NCBI RefSeq assembly: GCF_002067035.1
Contig: NZ_MVQB01000062.1
Span: 117,243 to 181,242 of the forward strand
DNA: 64,000 bases
Direction of reading: 5' to 3'
Source of the DNA: Methanoregula sp. PtaB.Bin085
GTDB lineage: Archaea > Halobacteriota > Methanomicrobia > Methanomicrobiales > Methanospirillaceae
In this document: positions 44,164 through 53,472 of the stretch, in pieces
Layout: every line of letters begins with the position of its first letter
How positions within the stretch are numbered: position 1 is the first letter of the stretch
Program-made: the position numbers and the translations under genes
Notes under the pieces: model-generated
Seen by the model: the letters and a program-made list of their open reading frames with translations, nothing else
What the model was told of the DNA's origin: nothing
Databases searched by the model: none

Positions 44164-44556
44164 ATGACCGTTGCACGATTCTGGAGAAAGATCCCCCAGC
44201 GCTACAATCTCGTGGGAACGAAGTGTGAGACCTGCGGCCGGCACTTCTTCCCCCCGCGGACCTTCTGCCCGGACTGCCGGCGGAACGGGAAGATTGTTGA
44301 TCACAAATTCGCCGGCTTCGGGACGATCGTGACCTACTCGGTCATCCAGACCGAGCCTGACCAGTTCGCCTCGCCCGGCCCGTACGTGCTCGCCATCATC
44401 AAGCTTGACGAGGGGCCGCAGATGACCTCCCAGATCATCTGCGACCCGAAGGACGTGAAGATCGGGATGCGGGTACGGAGTGTATTCCGCCGGATCGCCA
44501 CCGATGGCGAGAGCGGCATCATCCACTATGGCACGAAGTTCGTGCCGGTGGAATAA
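44164..44556 (+). CDS. DUF35 OB-fold scaffold protein of the thiolase/HMG-CoA synthase complex
   Basis: A 130-residue protein with a rubredoxin-like zinc ribbon (CETCGRHFFPPRTFCPDC, residues ~21-38) followed by an OB fold (GTIVTYSVIQTEPDQF, YVLAIIKLDEGPQMTSQII). DUF35 proteins bridge thiolase and HMG-CoA synthase and shape the shared CoA tunnel. It begins 1 bp after the thiolase stop. A diverged copy of its last 29 codons survives at 54024-54113. Confidence 0.9.
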   Translation: MTVARFWRKIPQRYNLVGTKCETCGRHFFPPRTFCPDCRRNGKIVDHKFAGFGTIVTYSVIQTEPDQFASPGPYVLAIIKLDEGPQMTSQIICDPKDVKIGMRVRSVFRRIATDGESGIIHYGTKFVPVE

Positions 44557-44588
44557 ATCCCCGTTTTTGCTTGTTCGCGAAATAACGG

Positions 44589-44595
44589 TTTTTTT
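44589..44595. terminator. Oligo-T terminator of the HMG-CoA synthase operon
   Basis: T7 at 44589-44595, preceded by T5 near 44566, within the 41-bp gap between convergent genes. Confidence 0.5.
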
Positions 44596-44597
44596 AT

Positions 44598-46073
44598 CTA
44601 TCCGATCCTTCCATCAGGATACTTTGCCTGAAGGGCAAGAGAGGCCAGGCTCCCGTATGCAAGGAGGAGCTCCTCGTCCCGTACCGGGCCGGGGAGTCTT
44701 TTGAACATTGCAGCAACACCCATCAGCGTGTTATTGGCCTTCAGGCTGATACCGCAGATAGAGGCTACCGGAAGTTCTTCTTCTATCCGGGCACTGGTCA
44801 CCACCGGTATCGTACCGAAGCTGGCGATATGAACACCCCCGAGAACCGGGCTGATCCCTCCCATGCTGATCAATGCAAGTACCTCCGGATCCCGGACGGG
44901 GATAACTGCACCTATTGTTCCGGGATAGTGTTTCAGGATGACGCCATCGTCCCCCACGAGCGACCTGACGGTCAGCGATGGTGTTCCGGGATCGAAAGAC
45001 GAGACCGTCACCGCAGCGTCCGGGACGATCTGCCTGACTCCTTCTGCAATGGTGTGCCAGATATCTGCATCCGCCGGCAGGTCCAGGAACTCCTGCGTTT
45101 TCTCCGTGATGAACCGGAACCGGGACTGGAGCTCGTGCTCTCTTTTTTGCGCTTCCTTCTCTTTTGACAGATCGATCCCGAACACCCCGATACCGGTCAT
45201 GGTCCCGGATGCGTTTCGTTCCGGCACAAAGTACCAGCGGAATACCTGTGCCGGGTGATCCGGCCGGATGCACTGTTCGATCACCGGGTTTCTGGCGCCC
45301 GGCTCTGCTAACGTACCCAGCTGCCTTCGTAATGCCGAATCATCACAACCGGTAACATCCGAAAAAGGCCTGTCCATCACCGCACCCTTCGGGCCGGAGA
45401 AAATTTCACAGAATGCCTGGTTTGCGGAGGTGATGACACAATTGCAGGAGAGGTTGCAGACCGGCATCGGCATCATGTCTATCGTCTGCCTGCTCCGTGT
45501 CTCGGCAACCCCTGCATCCTGCCTGAGCTCCTCTTCACGGGTGATATCGGCACCTATGACGGTTGTCCCGCTCTTCCCTCCTTCAAGGACGGTCGGGACG
45601 ATCCGGATGCGGAAATGGCGGATGGTGCTGTTGCCCGTCGCGGTTACCGACCGGGTAATTCCGTTAATATCTTCGTCGGCCCTGACAGCAGCAAGCACCT
45701 CCGGGTCAGACAGCAGCGGAAGGTCTTTTTGAGCGGGATTCGCCCCGATGATCTCACTGTCGGGTATCCGGCAGAGCGTCAGGTAGGGTTCGTTGGCCTG
45801 CAGGATCTTCCCTGTCTCGTCGATCACCACAACGATATCTTCAGACAAACCGAGCATGGCCGAGACCGGGACCCGCCGGGCGAGGGTATAGATCTTGGTC
45901 ATGCCGGCCCGGCGCATCTCGGCTTCGCCGGATACCCGGAGGATGTCAAGATATTTTGCAACGACATTCCGGTGCATCCGGGCTTTCTGTGCGGTTTCGG
46001 TGATCCCGAGACCCCGGGGATTTGCCCGGAGGACCGCCTTGATCCGCTCCCGGGGATCAGGTCCCGGGTTCAT
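44598..46073 (-). CDS. wHTH-PAS-PAS-GAF one-component regulator
   Basis: A 491-residue soluble protein. An N-terminal winged helix (~8-65: RIKAVLRANPRGLGITETAQ, HRNVVAKYLDILRVSGEAEM) is followed by two PAS domains (~75-195 with VVIDETGKILQANEPYL; ~205-320 with SCNCVITSANQAFCEIF) and a GAF-like domain (~335-490). There is no kinase or receiver, so ligand sensing probably acts directly on DNA binding. The ATG at 46073 directly follows GGGGGTGA. It is divergent from a secreted PEGA gene, and a palindrome in their shared gap may be its site. Confidence 0.8.
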   Translation of the reverse strand: MNPGPDPRERIKAVLRANPRGLGITETAQKARMHRNVVAKYLDILRVSGEAEMRRAGMTKIYTLARRVPVSAMLGLSEDIVVVIDETGKILQANEPYLTLCRIPDSEIIGANPAQKDLPLLSDPEVLAAVRADEDINGITRSVTATGNSTIRHFRIRIVPTVLEGGKSGTTVIGADITREEELRQDAGVAETRSRQTIDMMPMPVCNLSCNCVITSANQAFCEIFSGPKGAVMDRPFSDVTGCDDSALRRQLGTLAEPGARNPVIEQCIRPDHPAQVFRWYFVPERNASGTMTGIGVFGIDLSKEKEAQKREHELQSRFRFITEKTQEFLDLPADADIWHTIAEGVRQIVPDAAVTVSSFDPGTPSLTVRSLVGDDGVILKHYPGTIGAVIPVRDPEVLALISMGGISPVLGGVHIASFGTIPVVTSARIEEELPVASICGISLKANNTLMGVAAMFKRLPGPVRDEELLLAYGSLASLALQAKYPDGRIG

Positions 46074-46204
46074 TCACCCCCGCCCCCTCTGCAGGTACCG
46101 GACAAAAAATGAACCATCTCTCCGGTATCAGTACCCCCTGCACAAGACCGCCATAAGATCACCGGGTCCCACACCAAAACCAGTCCGGTCAATCGTATCC
46201 TCAG

Positions 46205-46223
46205 GTATTGCTGTACAATATCG
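46205..46223 (+). promoter_or_regulatory. Palindrome shared by the two PEGA-gene upstream regions, copy 1
   Basis: TATTGCTGTACAATATCG occupies 46206-46223; TATTG and CAATA arms flank a 5-bp CTGTA centre. An identical 18-mer lies before the other PEGA gene (49506-49523). A TATA-like TTATTATAT follows at 46251-46259. The rest of the 311-bp gap between 46074 and 46384 shows no gene. Confidence 0.55.
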
Positions 46224-46384
46224 TTCAGCAAATAATGATTATTCCACTCCTTATTATATCCCTACTGTTCTATCATGAGGTCAAGGGTGGATGGAGAGGG
46301 AGGGGATGCACCAGGCAGTTGCGGCATCCTGCTCCGGATGGATAGGATGTTGAAGGCATCAGAAGGGTCTGTTCCGGTGATCGT

Positions 46385-48943
46385 ATGAAAAGACCGGTAC
46401 TGTCCCTGGTTCTTATCACCATTCTCTGTATCGCTGTCACGATGCCTGCTGCGGATGCAGCAACAATCGGACGTCTGGCGCGGAGCACGGGCGGGACGCT
46501 CGGCGTTGACAGTTCACCGCAGGGCGCTGCGGTTTTTGTCGATGGCACCCGGGCCGGCACCACGCCGCTCACGGGATACTCAGTGAGTGCCGGGACCCAC
46601 ACGATCCTCCTGACCCTTGCCGGGTACCAGGACTTCACGTCAAGTGTCGAGGTCGGGAACGGGCAGGATATCGCCGTTGCCTACCGGATGACCTCCGCAC
46701 GGGCGGTCACCACAACAACACCGGTGCGGGCGGCAGTCAGCCTGTCGGGCCAGCTCGTGAAGATCACGACCCAGCCCGGAAAGAGTTATCCTGTGAACAA
46801 CGCGCCATGGATCACCGGGACGCTCTCGACGTCAACCCTCCACTGCCCGGATCCGGATTACTCCGTGACATTCTCCGGGGGTACCGGGAATATCCCGGCC
46901 GGGGACCTTGTCACCCTGAAGATTCTCGATCACCCGGACAACATCAACAAGACCCTGCCGGCCACCGGTGTTGTGATCGGCACGGCACCGATAGCGGGCG
47001 ATGGATCGTGGAAGCTGGCGTGGAACGGGATCGTTCCCGGCAATGGTCTGATCTCCGGCCAGCAATATGTTGTCCAGGCCATTCCGCCCAACGGGCAGTA
47101 CACCAAGATGGGGTTCACGTACCAGTGCGCGGATGAGCAGCCCTCGATAACCGGGACGGTGTCCGCCAACACGGTAACCTGCACAAAACCTGGCAACACG
47201 GTCGTGTTGAAGGGCTGGGGCAAGAACCTGGCCACGGGAACAACGGTGACCTACACCATCTTCAACGTGCCCCCGGGTACTGCGCAGGACCTGCCGGCAT
47301 CCGGTGTGGTGATCGGCACCACGCAGGTGCAGGCAGATGACAGCTGGACGTTCACCTGGAAAGGCGGGGTCCCCGGCTACAGCCTGACCCCTGGTAAATC
47401 GTATCTCGTCAGGGCCTCGATCTCGCCGGCATTATACTTCGATCACGGGATCCAGTATGAGTGCCCGCCGGGCAGCCAGTGGTTCATGGGAACGGTAACG
47501 TCCCCCAATATCACGTGCACGCAACCGAACACGACACTGATGTTCTTCGGGTCAAGCGGGAACATATCAGAGGGGACCCCGCTTTCCATCACCATCTACG
47601 ATTATCCCGGCGCTTCCCCCAAGCAACTCCCGGATGCCGGCGTCTTCCTGGGGACTACCACGTTCCAGTCTGACAAGATGTGGAGGTTCAACTGGACCGG
47701 CGCGGTCCCGGGGTATAGTCTGACCTATGGCAAACCCTACCTGATCATCGTCAGACTCACCGACACGAATTACCTGAAATTCGGCGTCGAGTACCTCTGC
47801 CAGCCGGGTACTGTGCCTGCTGCAGCCTTCCAGCCCGTTGCTCCGTCCGGCCTCCAGCAGATCCCGGCGAATCAGTACGCGGGGCCGGCCGGAGGAGAAT
47901 CCGGGATGGTTCCTGCGGGAGGCTCGGCGATCGGCGGGGACGGGGTGGCGGTCAGCCCTCACCTGAACCCTCAGCCGGAACCCCCGTCGCCGATCAGCGG
48001 GTTTTTTGAATTCATCACCGGTCTCTTCGGGGGCAAAACGCCGGCAAAGCCTCCGGCTGTGGTGAACGTTGCCGGGCCGACCATCCCCCCCGGCGGGACC
48101 ATTCCGCTTACGTACTATACCGTTGCCCCGGAAATCCGGGGCGGCGCGACCGTCTATATCGGGGAACAGAACCTGGACCTGACCAAGGCGCTGAACGGGG
48201 CGGCGGGGACACCGCTGGACGGGGTGCCCCCGATCACCACGATTGGCATCTGGCAGTCAGGTCTCACCATGGACCAGATGAAGAAGACGCACCCGATCAA
48301 ATCGGTGAACCTTGGCAGCCAGTACTCCTCGTTCACGATTGATCCGGCAACCTTTGTCGGGTATACCGGGACGGCCTCCAACTGGTACCCGGTCGATCCC
48401 CAGACCGGAGGGGCATACATGAACACCATGGCGGGCCCGCTGCTTCTCGTGACCGACCCCCAGATCAGCCTCGCGGTGACCAGTGCTGCCACCGGGAACA
48501 GTGTTGACGGAACCAGTGTGCCCGCGGGAAGCCAGCTCCGGTTCTCCATACAACGGAACATCGGGGTAAAAAGTACCCCCGCATCCCTGCGCACCCCCAT
48601 CACCAACACGGCCGATGACGGGTTTATGGATATCGTGGTAACGAGTCCTGACGGCAAGATCCTGCAGGATCTCGATGTTACCACCGATGGTACCCCGGGG
48701 GTCTTTTCCCTGAGGCGGGTCTGCTGGGACAAGGCCGCCGAGGCGGCCTGCACCCTCGGGACGGGGACAACTGCATGGAATACCGGTGCCAAGGACAGCA
48801 ACGGTAATGCAAAATACAAGCCCGGGGTCTACACGGTCCAGGTCATATCGAAACTGAACAATATGCACAACACCTACCGGAACGCGGGGCAGCTCTATAC
48901 GGGACACACCGCCTCGCAGAAGATCTCCTTCACGCTGACCTGA
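46385..48943 (+). CDS. Secreted surface protein: PEGA, three repeats, DUF3821
   Basis: An 852-residue exported protein. Signal peptide (~1-25, LVLITILCIAVTMPAADA), then a PEGA domain (~35-100, LGVDSSPQGAAVFVDGTRAG), three homologous repeats of ~105 residues (~138-245, ~250-358, ~360-470), each with a TIT(G)T..C start, a VVIGT or VFLGT strand and a W..W(K/N) core ending in FxYxC, a Pro-rich spacer, and a DUF3821-type domain (~565-800) ending in an Ig-like strand. No C-terminal membrane anchor is seen, so it may be released or held by the S-layer. A perfect Shine-Dalgarno GGTGATC precedes the ATG. Confidence 0.85.
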   Translation: MKRPVLSLVLITILCIAVTMPAADAATIGRLARSTGGTLGVDSSPQGAAVFVDGTRAGTTPLTGYSVSAGTHTILLTLAGYQDFTSSVEVGNGQDIAVAYRMTSARAVTTTTPVRAAVSLSGQLVKITTQPGKSYPVNNAPWITGTLSTSTLHCPDPDYSVTFSGGTGNIPAGDLVTLKILDHPDNINKTLPATGVVIGTAPIAGDGSWKLAWNGIVPGNGLISGQQYVVQAIPPNGQYTKMGFTYQCADEQPSITGTVSANTVTCTKPGNTVVLKGWGKNLATGTTVTYTIFNVPPGTAQDLPASGVVIGTTQVQADDSWTFTWKGGVPGYSLTPGKSYLVRASISPALYFDHGIQYECPPGSQWFMGTVTSPNITCTQPNTTLMFFGSSGNISEGTPLSITIYDYPGASPKQLPDAGVFLGTTTFQSDKMWRFNWTGAVPGYSLTYGKPYLIIVRLTDTNYLKFGVEYLCQPGTVPAAAFQPVAPSGLQQIPANQYAGPAGGESGMVPAGGSAIGGDGVAVSPHLNPQPEPPSPISGFFEFITGLFGGKTPAKPPAVVNVAGPTIPPGGTIPLTYYTVAPEIRGGATVYIGEQNLDLTKALNGAAGTPLDGVPPITTIGIWQSGLTMDQMKKTHPIKSVNLGSQYSSFTIDPATFVGYTGTASNWYPVDPQTGGAYMNTMAGPLLLVTDPQISLAVTSAATGNSVDGTSVPAGSQLRFSIQRNIGVKSTPASLRTPITNTADDGFMDIVVTSPDGKILQDLDVTTDGTPGVFSLRRVCWDKAAEAACTLGTGTTAWNTGAKDSNGNAKYKPGVYTVQVISKLNNMHNTYRNAGQLYTGHTASQKISFTLT

Positions 48944-49028
48944 GCGCTGCTGTTTGGGTGCAATAGGAATCAGGATGGGGGATTTTTTCCCTCTTTTCTG
49001 CTCTGTAGAAAACCTCCTGAGATATCAC

Positions 49029-49234
49029 CTAAAAATTATGATGGAGCCGCGGGCGCTCGGGGTCTGTAGACCCTCGCCTCGCGAAGGACTCTGATGAGTC
49101 CTTCTTATCTTCCTGGTCCTTCAGACAAGTCAGACCGTGGTGCATCACCTTTTCCGCACATCAAAAAAAACGAATATGGGGGTCAAGGGGGTTTGCCCCC
49201 TTGGGCTGCCTCCCCCTCTGGGGGAGAGAGAGGG
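49029..49234. repeat. Dispersed multi-hairpin repeat, copy A (~206 bp)
   Basis: Collinear with 58117-58323. Shared landmarks in the same order and spacing are GGGCGCTCGGGGTCTGT, GACCCTCGCC, a 9-bp hairpin (arms GAAGGACTC 49083-49091 and GAGTCCTTC 49096-49104), CTTCTTATCTTC, TCAGACCGTGG, CAAAAAAA, GGGGGTCAA, GCTGCCTCC and GAGAGAGGG. It lies just after the 3' end of the PEGA gene. The rest of the gap up to 49723 holds a palindrome (below) and no convincing gene. Confidence 0.8.
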
Positions 49235-49504
49235 TCACGTTCGCAAATTCTACTGAGGTTTCTTTAAGGATTTCTCCAGAGCACTCTTTTCTGTAACCGG
49301 CCTCCGGCTCTCCGATGCTGGAGCGAACCAGAGGCAGCAACCATACTAAGAGCGGGGGCGGGGTTGCCGGATTGTATTCTCGTGAGCTACAGATCCCCGG
49401 CGGACGGCCTGCTGACACATAATCAGGCAACCGGATCCCATGGTCTTCCGGTCCTGTATCCCTGATTGCTGTACAGGTTTTTCGTCACAATGCACCACCG
49501 ATTC

Positions 49505-49523
49505 ATATTGCTGTACAATATCG
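49505..49523 (+). promoter_or_regulatory. Palindrome shared by the two PEGA-gene upstream regions, copy 2
   Basis: ATATTG and CAATAT arms around CTGTA; positions 49506-49523 are identical to 46206-46223. A partial third copy, ATTGCTGTACAG, lies at 49465-49476, about 41 bp upstream, so two sites may cooperate here. Confidence 0.55.
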
Positions 49524-49723
49524 GCTGGCATATGGCTATTATGGCCGATGAAAAATATCCCTCCGTTTACCATGGTTCGCTGTGTGGATGTGATATCCAG
49601 AAGGGGAGCTGCATTCCGGTGCAGTCTTTCACCGCTGTCGTACGATGTGACTGACCAATGGGACCGGGCAGAATCCTGTGCATCTGTCCAACGGATCCCG
49701 GATTGTGCGGTTCTGGTGATCCC

Positions 49724-52507
49724 ATGAGAAAGCATTGTTTTGCAATCCCCATCCTTTTCTGTATCCTCATGATGCTGCTACCGTCTCCCGTCATGGGAGT
49801 GGGCGCTGACAGCGCACCGGGAGGCGGCTCAGGCGCGATCCTTTTCGTTACACTGCCAGCCACCTTCAAGGACCCGCATGCAACAACCGTCCCCACAACC
49901 GTTTCCGGGGCCAGGGCTGCCCCGGCGACAACAACCGCAGCATTCGGAGCGCTCCAGCTGAACAGTGTTCCGTCAGGCGCATCGGTCTACGTTGACGGAG
50001 TGCTCCAGGGCACGACACCTGTGCTGCTCCGCACCCTTTCGACCGGCAGCCATACGATTACACTGAAACTGAACGGGTACCAGGATTATACAAAGACGGT
50101 CATCATTCCGGGCGGGGGGTTTCTGGAGGAGACGTGGACACTGGCGCCTGCCGCACCGTTAAAGATCACGACCTCTCCTGTTTACCGTCAGATGCCGGTT
50201 ACAACGACACCGACAGTGACGACCAATACCATTGCATCAGGTATTACCGTCAGGGACGCTGTAGCAGCGGATCCTGCAGTTCTGCCAAAGTCCGAAGTGA
50301 TCCTGAACGAGAACACCTCGCTTCAAGGCCAGTCGCACCAGGCCGGGGAGGTCCTCTCCCGCAGAATATTCCAGATAGGAAAATTCAGCTACTCCCCGCT
50401 TCTCGGTTCTGACTCCCCCTACAATCCCGCTTATACGATGGATAAAATCGGACCCATCACGTGGACTCTGATTGAAACAGATGCAAATGATAATAACCAG
50501 CGGAGTTACTTTTACGGGGATTTTCGGGGAGTACCATTCTGGACGGATTCTGCAATTCTCACAATAGCAGATACAGAATCCATCCATATGGGTAATTTCC
50601 GTTTATACACCGCTGAGGAGGAGCCCGATTTCTTTATCTGGCAGGTTTCGCGGTATAACTTTGCCAACGATGTTGTGCACTGGCAGAATAAATATATCCC
50701 GGGGCTGGTAGCATCGGGAAATGTAAAACCTTATCAAACGGATAAGGACGGTTTCCAGTACTTCAGGATCGACTTCGCGCGAGCTGCAAAACAGAATGCA
50801 GGGGATCCCCCGTATTTTGATGGTATTGCAACGATGGAGCTGACCGGAGGCCCGGGAGGTCAGGTAAAGCCTGTACAGGCAAGCAGGATTCCCTTTACCT
50901 CCAGTGCGGTCACCTTCAAGGACATGAGTCTGGGATTCATCAACACTTCAGTCCCATCCGGCATCATGACCATCCTGGAGGGGGAGCATACTGAGTCCGA
51001 GATGCTCAATCTCAACGAGGGGACGAAACTGACGTGCGTGGCTTGTGACAAACTCCGCTCACCCACGCCCCTCGAGTCCATGATCAGCGGGGGCGACCAG
51101 AAGTACTATGTACGGGTCGTCCCGATCCTTAAAAGCGGAAAGGTGGGTTTCCCGTCAATCCCGGTGAAGGTGACGGTCACACGCCCGAAGGCCTGCCCCA
51201 CTATCACATCAGATTTCATGGTAAAACCACCATCCGCCCGGATCATCTGGTATATGAAACCCATGATCACCAAGACACCCGATCCCTACATAACCCACTG
51301 GGTCTCGGTTGCCGTTCCTTCAAACCAGCAGTTCATGCCCCCCGACTATCACCATGTAATCCAGTTGGAGCAGTCTCCGAAGGATTCGGGATGGCTCCAG
51401 AGCGTCATCAATTTCTTCAAGTCAATCTGGGGTTACTTCAGCTGGTATGTGTCGCAAAACGCCCAGCTGTGGAACATGATGAAACAAACGGTCGTCAAGC
51501 TGGCATCAGTGATACTGTCATACTCGGTCACTGCCGGTGAGATGAAATGTTCAGAGATCAAGGGTTGTGAGACCGTTCTCGCAACCGCCCTCGAATGCGC
51601 AATGGCAGCCTGCGGCATCCCACCAACAATCCCGACGGCGGACATGCTGGCAAAAGAGGGGGCTTCGTATCTGGCGCAGCTTGCTGCAGATGAGCTTGGT
51701 GTCGGTGCAGAGTACACGCTGATAGTGGATGTGTATAAGGACTATGTCCCTGATGATGTAAAAAAGGAGATCCAGGGTAAAGCAGAAGAAGCGGGAGAAC
51801 AACTTGTCGAATCAAAGGGACAGCAGGAAATCATGGATTCAAGAGCCGGGAAGGGCCGATGCTTCATGAATCCGCAGTTCACCTGCAACGACAAGATCCC
51901 CGACCCGATCTTCAACTCGGTCCATCCTGCAAGTGTCCTGGTCTATGTTGAAAATCCCAATAACCAGTATACCGACCGGCTCTTCCTGAACGTGACCGAT
52001 TCCAAAGGTCTTTTCTACCCCTCACTCGTTCCCCTCCCCCCGCTGAAACCCGGTGACGCAATGTCGGTTCCTGTGGTATTGTACGAAAACTATGATCCAT
52101 ACAGGAAGCAGAACGGCGGGCCGTGCGAATGGAACAAGACTGCATGGGAAAACAACGAGGTTGAGACCAGCTGCCCGGAGAGTTACTGGAATACCAAGCT
52201 GAAGCAGGCCGGAGAGGATACCTTAATCGTGACTTTTACGAAAAACAATGGCACTGGTACAAACTTGACAGCAATCTCGAACCTTGACGCAGGGTCATCG
52301 GGGAAACAGATACAGGTAGGTGGCTTTATTCCGATTGGCTGTGTTTCAAAAGGTATTAAAGGTTCTATCAGGTATCCCGACGGCTGGCAGATCTCTACTA
52401 CCGGAATGACGATAGATCCGAACAGCTGGGACAACCTGTTCTGGAGAATGGACAAGGATAATAATATTGTGTATAGTACGGACACCGGTTATCTCAGAGA
52501 GAAATGA
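49724..52507 (+). CDS. Large secreted PEGA-domain protein
   Basis: A 927-residue exported protein. Signal peptide (~1-25, HCFAIPILFCILMMLLPSPVMG), a Thr/Ala-rich segment, then a PEGA domain (~70-140, LQLNSVPSGASVYVDGVLQG, KLNGYQDYTKTVII). The remaining ~780 residues are not recognised; they include a cysteine-bearing beta-rich region, an aromatic helical segment (VINFFKSIWGYFSWYVSQNA, ~565-585) and a charged helix (YKDYVPDDVKKEIQGKAEEA). There is no membrane anchor at the C-terminus. ATG 49724 follows a perfect GGTGATC; it shares signal-peptide style and upstream palindrome with the PEGA gene at 46385. Confidence 0.8.
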   Translation: MRKHCFAIPILFCILMMLLPSPVMGVGADSAPGGGSGAILFVTLPATFKDPHATTVPTTVSGARAAPATTTAAFGALQLNSVPSGASVYVDGVLQGTTPVLLRTLSTGSHTITLKLNGYQDYTKTVIIPGGGFLEETWTLAPAAPLKITTSPVYRQMPVTTTPTVTTNTIASGITVRDAVAADPAVLPKSEVILNENTSLQGQSHQAGEVLSRRIFQIGKFSYSPLLGSDSPYNPAYTMDKIGPITWTLIETDANDNNQRSYFYGDFRGVPFWTDSAILTIADTESIHMGNFRLYTAEEEPDFFIWQVSRYNFANDVVHWQNKYIPGLVASGNVKPYQTDKDGFQYFRIDFARAAKQNAGDPPYFDGIATMELTGGPGGQVKPVQASRIPFTSSAVTFKDMSLGFINTSVPSGIMTILEGEHTESEMLNLNEGTKLTCVACDKLRSPTPLESMISGGDQKYYVRVVPILKSGKVGFPSIPVKVTVTRPKACPTITSDFMVKPPSARIIWYMKPMITKTPDPYITHWVSVAVPSNQQFMPPDYHHVIQLEQSPKDSGWLQSVINFFKSIWGYFSWYVSQNAQLWNMMKQTVVKLASVILSYSVTAGEMKCSEIKGCETVLATALECAMAACGIPPTIPTADMLAKEGASYLAQLAADELGVGAEYTLIVDVYKDYVPDDVKKEIQGKAEEAGEQLVESKGQQEIMDSRAGKGRCFMNPQFTCNDKIPDPIFNSVHPASVLVYVENPNNQYTDRLFLNVTDSKGLFYPSLVPLPPLKPGDAMSVPVVLYENYDPYRKQNGGPCEWNKTAWENNEVETSCPESYWNTKLKQAGEDTLIVTFTKNNGTGTNLTAISNLDAGSSGKQIQVGGFIPIGCVSKGIKGSIRYPDGWQISTTGMTIDPNSWDNLFWRMDKDNNIVYSTDTGYLREK

Positions 52508-52514
52508 TATCCAC

Positions 52515-52531
52515 TTTTTTTGAGTGTTTTT
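52515..52531 (+). terminator. Oligo-T terminator
   Basis: T7 at 52515-52521 and T5 at 52527-52531, 8 bp after the stop of the large PEGA gene. Confidence 0.5.
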
Positions 52532-52684
52532 ACGAAAGAATTTCTGGACAAAATAATTACCGGTCTTCGGTACCTCAGCAGAAGTCTTTGTTGCTCTCTC
52601 ACGCTTGAATTCCCAAAGAATACACGACGGTATTGTAAAGAGACAGAAACGGGTTGTCATGTCCGATTATTAATCAGATGCTGT

Positions 52685-53407
52685 TCAGCTGCCCAGTTCC
52701 CGTACAACCCGCCCCGCTGTCTCCTCCTCGCCAGCCGGAACCGGCACAACCACATCGAACGGCTGAATCACAAACCGGCCGGCGAGCTGGGTGAACGAGA
52801 AAACAAGCGCAGCCGGCCCCTTCCTGCCAGCCTCCCGCAGCGTGACCCCGTGCCACCACACGAGGAAGGTCCGGAACGGGTAGACCGATCCCTCGTATAC
52901 AACCCCGTCGCGGGTGATGATCGCCTCGTGCGGAGCACCCTGCGCCCGCCGGCGCTCAAGCCATGGCGTCACCCGCGAGACCACGAACAGGAGCACCGTG
53001 ACCCCGAGAAGGATAAGCGCGGTCTCCGCCCCGCCGTCTTCCACAAAGATGAGGAAGAAGAGCGCCACGACCACGAGCATGCCCCCGATGAGGATGAACA
53101 TCGCGCGGTTCCTCTCCCGGAATTCGCGGTATTCCCGCCCGGCATTCTCGCGTGCGCTCTCCTCAGGGTACGTCCAGTGCACAAGCGGGGCGGGATCAGA
53201 CAGGATCGCATCCATGACCCGGGCGCGGGTGACAAAGAGCAGGGCAACGGCAACGCTGCTGACCGAAAGGAAAAACGCCACGAACGCGATCGCGTACCCG
53301 CCGCTCATACCCTCGATGGTCGTATACGAGAGGACACAGACAAGGAAGAAGAATATGGCTGCTCCAAGGGAGAGATATGCTTTTTTCCATTCGGTGTTCG
53401 GGATCAT
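52685..53407 (-). CDS. Four-helix membrane protein of unknown function
   Basis: A 240-residue membrane protein. Two N-terminal hydrophobic segments (~12-32 and ~38-60, FFLVCVLSYTT and AIAFVAFFLSVSSVAVALLFV) and a second pair (~105-145, FILIGGMLVVVALFFLIF and ALILLGVTVLLFVVS) surround a charged loop. The cytosolic C-terminal ~90 residues (AIITRDGVVYEGSVYPFRTFLVWWHGVTL) form a beta-rich module resembling bacterial PH-like or DUF domains. Start at ATG 53407; a TTG at 53422 in the same frame is possible. Unrecognised. Confidence 0.65.
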   Translation of the reverse strand: MIPNTEWKKAYLSLGAAIFFFLVCVLSYTTIEGMSGGYAIAFVAFFLSVSSVAVALLFVTRARVMDAILSDPAPLVHWTYPEESARENAGREYREFRERNRAMFILIGGMLVVVALFFLIFVEDGGAETALILLGVTVLLFVVSRVTPWLERRRAQGAPHEAIITRDGVVYEGSVYPFRTFLVWWHGVTLREAGRKGPAALVFSFTQLAGRFVIQPFDVVVPVPAGEEETAGRVVRELGS

Positions 53408-53472
53408 GGCATTCGTAAACAATCATGGAATGCCGGGCGATTTGGATTTTGCTTCAGCTGCCTGAACACTGA

